This document shows positions 58,751 through 64,000 of a stretch of DNA of 64,000 bases, piece by piece. A program made the translations under genes and the position numbers. Under the pieces are notes generated by a model. That model saw only the letters and a list, made by a program, of their open reading frames with translations. It had not been told where the DNA came from and searched no databases. This DNA is from Crambe crambe (Eukaryota > Porifera > Demospongiae > Poecilosclerida > Crambeidae): the NCBI GenBank assembly GCA_963924555.1, contig OZ004585.1:4353488-4417487 (forward strand), in the 5' to 3' direction. Positions within the stretch are counted from its first letter, which is position 1; each line of letters starts with the position of its first letter.

Positions 58751-58850
58751 GTATCAGCAAGAGCAAGTTCTTTCATTGAGGCAAAGGTGGAATCGGAAAA
58801 GATGCATGGCACCAACCCAAATAGCTGTTATAGCTAGATGGAGGTCGACC
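58751..58850 (+). pseudogene. retroelement gag-protease relic, right part
   Basis: Directly after the right GTCA the frame that was cut at 50458 is open again for about 30 codons (ends in TAG at 58848-58850), with a composition like the sequence before the break. The relic ends in minisatellite sequence; no reverse transcriptase is seen. Confidence 0.7.
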
Positions 58851-59012
58851 CAAATAGCTGTTATAGATGAGGGTTGACCCAAAATTAATAACTGTTATAG
58901 ATGGAGATCGACTGGGCAAATAGCTGTTTTATGGAATTTATTGAGGGTTGACCCAAATAGCTGTAGATGAGGGTTGACCCAAATACGTATGTAGCTGTTA
59001 ACTATAGATGAG
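58820..59012. repeat. degenerate minisatellite (ATGAGGGTTGACCCAAATAG)
   Basis: Five to six irregular copies of a 30-45-bp unit containing GAGGGTTGACCCAAATAGCT and TGTTATAGATG. Confidence 0.75.
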
Positions 59013-59017
59013 GGTAG

Positions 59018-59583
59018 ATCCATCAGCATCAGCCTTTTTGGTTCATGTGACTTTGATCAATCCCAAAGGGGCAACCGAAGTACTGAAGCACCACCTTCTA
59101 TATTGGAGTCTGATGAATTCAAGATTGGAGTAGGAGCAGCTGGAGGATGTCTTGCTTTGCTAATCATCATGGCTGTGTTGCTACTTTTATGTTGTAGATG
59201 TTACCGCAGAAAGAAAACCTCAGCACAAGAAATGTATGCTTACTATATAGCTATAGCTGTACATCTGTAGCTAGTTATTAGCTAAGGTGAGTGGAATTTA
59301 ACCACCTAACCAATAATCAATTAATTTCTACATACAATACTGCTAACTTGTAATAATTATAACCATGCATTGTTGTAATACAGGAACAAGTGTATAAAAA
59401 TATCTTAACAAAAAATACAGTAGCTATAGCTCAAAAGATTGTAGCTAGCTCTTATAAGGATGGCTTTAAATATTTTATTCTCCATCATGAAGTGGCTAGC
59501 TAACTTCAAGTTTTAATAATTTTTTTTACAGGATTAACCTACCAGTCCAGAATGATCACAAAGGAGTGGATAACTATGGATAA
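59018..59583 (+). CDS. single-pass membrane protein, 3' exons
   Basis: Two plus-strand exons join in phase 2. 59018-59233 encodes a short ectodomain stalk (SCDFDQSQRGNRSTEAPPSI), a membrane segment (CLALLIIMAVLLLLCC) and a basic stop-transfer (RCYRRKK), ending at GTATGC. 59532-59583 encodes a short acidic tail (NDHKGVDNYG) and stop. This is the 3' end of a type I membrane protein with a cytoplasmic tail of about 25-30 residues. The ectodomain exons are not identifiable; the upstream sequence is the retroelement relic and transposon, so the gene may be cut off from its 5' half. No kinase follows. Confidence 0.65.
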
Positions 59584-60589
59584 ACAGCAGGATAAGTTTT
59601 CTAAGTGAGATTTCTTATTAGAAAACCTCTTAATAGAAACTTCTTATCCTTCTAAAACTGGTAAACTATTAGCTATAATTTGTCCCCTTTAATTTAAGGT
59701 CCTAGCCATGAGGTGGGCATTAGCTATTATTGGAAATACCTTCTATCCATTCAAAGTTATAGTAGAAGCACAAAGTAGACAAAAGCATATAGCTAATATT
59801 AACAGGGAGCCATGGACAAAATGACCCAGATTTTAATCTTGAATTATTTTGCTGTTATTTCAGCTCATTAGCATGGCATACTCTGACTGATGCAAATTTT
59901 AACTTAATGTGTTGTATTGTCATGAGCTCAGGTTCACAACACCTGACATGTACAAACATGGTGCACAATTTAGAGGCATATGCTAGTCACATGTTCAGGT
60001 ACACAACATCCGTCATGTAGCTACAAACATGACATAGCTAATCAGGTACAGAACACCTGACACATGCTTAGAGGCATGTGCAAGTCACGAGCTCAGGTAC
60101 ACAACACCAGGCATAATTTGAGGCCTACCTGGCACTCATTACACTGCAATCACCAGTTGCATATCTAAGGATACAAGGATGAACTTGAGGTTTTCATCAT
60201 TCCATCTCTCTTGAAGTCATCAATTTACTCCTGCACTTTGGAGAGAAGTACATAGCTAGCACATTAAACAATTACGTATCTCTTCTGTCTTAATCAAACA
60301 TACCTTTTTCTTCGATACTATACCTTTTTCTTCGATGAGAGAGACTGTCAGTGAGAGAGGAAGGCCTGGGAATGAGGCTACGTACTTATAACTTACGTCT
60401 TTCAGCCAACAATATATATAGGAGTATGGATCAGATTACTCAGTAGATGTTAGTCATGCATAGTACACAAAGGATATCTCAACAGATACCATGATCATGT
60501 AGCTAAATTTCTAGCTACAGTAACTCAGTATCAATTAAGAGTAGAATACATAGTTTAAAGAGAGAAGACACTGCCATGAAGATGAGCGA
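59584..60589. other. gap; contains a degenerate tandem repeat
   Basis: No gene seen. 59930-60120 has three to four diverged copies of a 60-80-bp unit with TCAGGTACACAACACCTGAC ATG. Confidence 0.5.
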
Positions 60590-61085
60590 AGTAAGACACC
60601 CTCCAGCTGCTCCTACAATTCATCAGACTCCAATATAGGAGGTGGTATTTCAGTACTTCGGTTGCCCTTTTGGGATTTATCCTCAACAGGTCACATGAGC
60701 CAAGAAGACTGGTGATAGCTAATGGGTCAACCCTCATCTATACAGCTATTTACATTAATTTTGAATTCACATTGAAGGGTTCGCTACTTTTATGCTGTTG
60801 CATTTTTGATACTGCAGAAAGAAAACCTCAGCACAAGAAATGTATGCTATAGCTACATCAATATCAAATTAGCTAAGAAGGTGAGTGGAATTTAGCCAAC
60901 TCACCAAATTGCTCAACAGACTGTATTAGCTAGATGGTTTTTATTGCTACTCCATTATAAAGAATGCCATCTGGCTCTACTACTAGTACTAGTTAATAGA
61001 CTGTAGCTACTTAAAAAAACAACACCATTAACCTATAATTATAGCTACCTGTTCAGGATGATCATAAAGGAATGGATAACGATAG
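60590..61085 (+). pseudogene. rearranged duplicate of the membrane-protein 3' exons
   Basis: 60590-60745 is an inverted copy of 58975-59130 (stalk part). 60779-60850 is a direct copy of the membrane/stop-transfer part (GCAGAAAGAAAACCTCAGCA). About 61045-61085 is a direct copy of the tail exon (DDHKGMDNDSP). The first half of the exon is therefore flipped and most of the membrane segment lost, so this is not a working gene. Confidence 0.75.
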
Positions 61086-62558
61086 TCCATACTTATGCAA
61101 GTGAGGAAATTCAGCAAAGCAGCCGTGACTATGAGATATCACTTCAAAGTGATCACTCCTATAGTAAGAAGCCTCCTGATATTGAATATGATTCTATCTA
61201 GCTACACTGAAATCCAGCCTTGTCAAGGAAAGCTGGGTGATAGCATCATGATGAACCAATGCAGTGCATTATTATGGAAGCCATGCAGATTTCAACTATC
61301 TACTTAGATAGCTACAGCTGTAGCTATCTAAACACGTTTTTCTGCGATGATCACAGATAGATACATGTATGTGCATGCCCAGACCACAGATTCACAGAGC
61401 AATCAACTTGTGTGAAATTACAGTAAGTCAATTCATTCCTTTGTTTGCTGAGTGGCCTAGCTTATCTTTCTTTTTCCAGTGCTCTATGATCAAGGCCATG
61501 ATCTGGAGCACGGGAGTCTTCATATTCCAAAGAATCTCCATTGGAAATATTGTTATCCAATAGTTAACAGTTAACAAGGGCTGTACTGGATATATTGCCG
61601 GATGCCCAAGGCAGAGCTGTACACCTGCATTTTTAAAGCCTACAATGGCTTCCTGATATTGCCCTAATCACATCCTGTGTAATATGAATAATACCTCACT
61701 CCTCTCTTGCAAAACAATAGGTCTGCAGTATGGAATATAGAGCAGCAGCGTAGTACTTTGATCTTAACAACTAATTCTGATACAAGTTTGCTAGTAATAA
61801 TAACAATAACAACATCAATAATAATAATATAATAATAATTATTATAAACAGCTATTTCCTTCATGACAATTATTCTTGTAGCTATAATAAAATCAAATAT
61901 AAAATATGTAGAGAAGTAAAAAGAGGAATTATTCAAAAGTACAGTAGATCTACTGAAATAAAGTTTAGTTTCTTCTCTATGTCTAAAAATGATATAAGTA
62001 CAAGTAACTTATTAGCTGCAGTACATGTAGACCCTTTTATTTTTAAGCATTATGGACTTAAGGGTGGCAGCACACTACGCCCACGCATGGTTGCTAAGGA
62101 AAATTAACTTCAAAACTATTCATGATAGAAATTTCTAACTTGTACCAAGTTTCCAAGTTATTAAATATCAGAATAGTACTACATAGCTACACCAATCATA
62201 ATGACTATGTTATGACTGATTTCATTCTCAAGGTAGGGTAGTTGCCATATGCAAAAATATTAATGACATAATTATTCATTATTCATGCTAGTATGGAATT
62301 TATATGTGCCAAAGCAGCAGCTGCTATTGTGTTTACTATCTATTATTTCAGAGCGGTAGTGCTTGTGGTTAATTAGTGCTTATACTAGCACATGCCTCAG
62401 TTACTATGTGTGGCAACCCTTAATAATATCATGGGTTATTCCATGCAACTTATATGGATCATGACTCTGACTTTAGCAGACCCCTTTAGTTTTTATAAGC
62501 ATAGGATCTGTAATATGGGTTTGTATAGCCAAAGAAGTTAAAGTAATATTTTGCCCAC
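61086..62558. other. gap with no gene recognised
   Basis: AT-rich sequence with a degenerate AAT/TAA-rich stretch near 61797-61850. No supported exon or inverted repeat. Confidence 0.4.
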
Positions 62559-62656
62559 CTTCCCCTCCAAGGTTGCAGAATTTCCCCCCATTTCATCAGT
62601 CTCAAATTGTGGTTGTTGCTCATCTTCTTCTGGCATACCAGGAACCATTTCCTTTG
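62559..62656 (-). CDS. possible isolated exon
   Basis: Minus-strand open segment between an acceptor (TTTCTTTAATAG) and a weak donor (AAGGTGGGC) reading KEMVPGMPEEDEQQPQFETD. Acidic and protein-like, but short and without a recognised partner. It may be a tail exon of a membrane receptor. Confidence 0.25.
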
Positions 62657-62875
62657 CTATTAAAGAAATATGTAACACATCACACTGGTTACAAAGGAGA
62701 AGTACAGATAGTTATAGTATGATGTGCCATTAGTGAAAAATCAGTCCTATAGCTATTATAGCTAGCTATAGTAATGTATTAGCATAGTTTGCTATAGAGG
62801 CTTGCATTTGAGACTTCTGCCATGGCTTTATTAGTAGTCCTGATGTCACAAACGATGGTTATCTCTCATCTAAGC

Positions 62876-63090
62876 ATGTTTTAAAGGTGTTATCATGTAA
62901 TGAGATGGTGAAGGAGGATTGAAGAAAAACTGGCAACCCAAGTGACCCCGCAACCCACCAGCTGAGTTTGAACCCGCAGCATCTGACTTTAGCCGTCATA
63001 GCCACAGGACCCAACCGAATGAGCCACCAGGCACCCAGGAACCAGCTCTCTCCAATCCACCTTATATACTGCATTGGTGGTACTGCAATA
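62876..63090 (-). mobile_element. tRNA-derived SINE, minus copy
   Basis: Reverse complement of 63110-63345. The RNA polymerase III boxes are on the minus strand (TGGCTCATTCGG and GGGTTCAAACTC). It forms a near-perfect palindrome with the next copy. Confidence 0.8.
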
Positions 63091-63109
63091 CTGCAGTCTC
63101 ACTAAGTGG

Positions 63110-63345
63110 CTTGCACTGGTGTGAGACTGCAGTATTGCAGTACCACCAATGCAGTATATAAGGTGGATTGGAGGAGCTGGTTCCTGGGTGCCTGGTGGCT
63201 CATTCGGTTGGGTCCTGTGGCTATGACGCCTAAAGTCAGATGCTGCGGGTTCAAACTCAGCTGGTGGGTTGCGGGGTCACTTGGGTTGCCAGTTTTTCTT
63301 CAATCCTCCTTCACCATCTCATTACATGATAACACCTTTAAAAAG
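63110..63345 (+). mobile_element. tRNA-derived SINE, plus copy
   Basis: The tRNA-like head has A box TGGCTCATTCGG and B box GGGTTCAAACTC about 50 bp apart, followed by an unrelated tail ending CATGATAACACCTTTAAAAA. The head cannot fold as a normal tRNA, so this is a SINE and not a tRNA gene. Confidence 0.8.
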
Positions 63346-63454
63346 TCCTGATGTCTCTTACAAATGAAGTGAGAGTGGCCCCTTCAAAATCAGGGAAAGA
63401 TGAAGGATATGCTAGATGTTTCTCCATCACTTATAGCTATATAATGCACTGTGT

Positions 63455-63520
63455 ATGTAGGGATGGCAGGTCAAAAGTCGAAAACTTCTTTCTCTTCTAC
63501 AAGGTTCTCACTATCTACAC
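63455..63520 (+). repeat. TAGGGATG-family fragment
   Basis: GTAGGGATGGCAGGTCAAAA, then CTTCTTTCTCTTCTAC, matching 35860-35930; the hairpin part is absent. Confidence 0.65.
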
Positions 63521-63535
63521 AGTAAAAACAAAATA

Positions 63536-64000
63536 GCTACTATTCTTTATATGGATAAATATAATGTACTGACTCACTGCATGGCTATAGTTAGCTATAT
63601 CACAATTGTTATGGCCATCTGTTATAGAGCGGTACATACACACTGATCTTTGGCTATTTGTTTAAGTAGTCCACACCAAAGTTAGATAATTCCAAATAGT
63701 GCACACCATAGCTAAGAAAGCTAGACACTCACAGATGAATCCAACCAATGGACACTAAAGCAAGCTAGTTAGTTATAGCTACCATCCAAAAAATACCACA
63801 CGTATAATTTTGTATAATTTCGTGTAAAATAACGTCTACACACACCATTTTTTGTTGTGATTTAGTGCGTTTTAGTGTGCAAATGCGCGATGAAATCAAC
63901 ACGGGATTGCAATTGAACTAATCATAATCTTATAAAGGGAAGACAACATTCAATTCACATACAATCCACTTGAAGTAAAAACCAGCATGGAATAAGATGG
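63536..64000. other. window end, no gene recognised
   Basis: No supported exon or repeat apart from short AT-rich words. Confidence 0.4.

Noticed and set aside
59221..59260. possibility that the 59-kb membrane protein is a kinase receptor
   Set aside because: The next exon ends after 17 codons with a stop and no kinase motif occurs downstream on the plus strand.
63188..63270. tRNA gene suggested by A-box and B-box sequences
   Set aside because: The region does not fold into a cloverleaf with paired acceptor stem and is part of a duplicated retroposon; it is a SINE head.

Overview
The window is eukaryotic, intron-rich, AT-rich metazoan DNA. It most likely comes from a sponge (demosponge). 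The reasons are a receptor tyrosine kinase with divergent Ig-like domains and a short Ser/Thr stalk, very short GT-AG introns, phase-1 Ig exons, a strong excess of AGCTAGCT-type words, and dense small repeats. The species call is inference; the gene structures below were built by hand from splice signals and reading-frame phase.

Layout. 0-7 kb is repeat-rich and carries a dead pogo/Tigger-type transposase with a C-terminal zinc finger. 7.3-10.6 kb (minus) holds a signal-peptide exon and two Ig-like exons of a surface receptor whose 3' part is not visible. 11-21 kb is mostly non-coding and holds foldback MITEs, a solo LTR with target-site duplication (TSD), a 1.55-kb foldback element with 9-bp TSD and other inverted-repeat elements. 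21.2-34.1 kb (minus) is a complete 13-exon receptor tyrosine kinase of 781 residues; two inverted copies of an 803-bp element sit in its introns on either side of two Ig exons. 36.1-38.4 kb has two elements with 5-bp TSDs around a plus-strand gene made of tandem 33-nt proline-rich mini-exons. 39-42.9 kb has a 0.5-kb palindrome, a decayed LINE, an orphan kinase-exon scrap and the last exon of an NHL-repeat gene. 43.6-48.1 kb is a Gypsy-type LTR retrotransposon with 191-bp LTRs and a GCGCC TSD.

The main discovery is at 50,459-58,746: an 8,288-bp DNA transposon. It has matching terminal inverted repeats and a 4-bp TSD (GTCA), and is inserted inside the gag-protease frame of a retroelement relic. 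It carries two divergent intron-containing genes. The plus-strand gene encodes an intact 877-residue protein that looks like a DDE/RNase-H-fold transposase of the DUF7869 kind. The minus-strand gene encodes a protein with a ParB/sulfiredoxin-like domain and has one apparent 1-base frameshift. The termini carry ATTTCATC-type subterminal repeats, and the left end holds a palindromic minisatellite. The element appears recent and possibly still mobile. The pairing of a ParB-like protein with this transposase in a TSD-flanked element is the feature I would follow first.

After the transposon, 59-61 kb shows the 3' exons of a single-pass membrane protein and a rearranged duplicate of them. 62.9-63.4 kb is a head-to-head pair of tRNA-derived SINEs. 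About ten copies of a conserved hairpin next to a TAGGGATG motif link many of the small repeats across the window.
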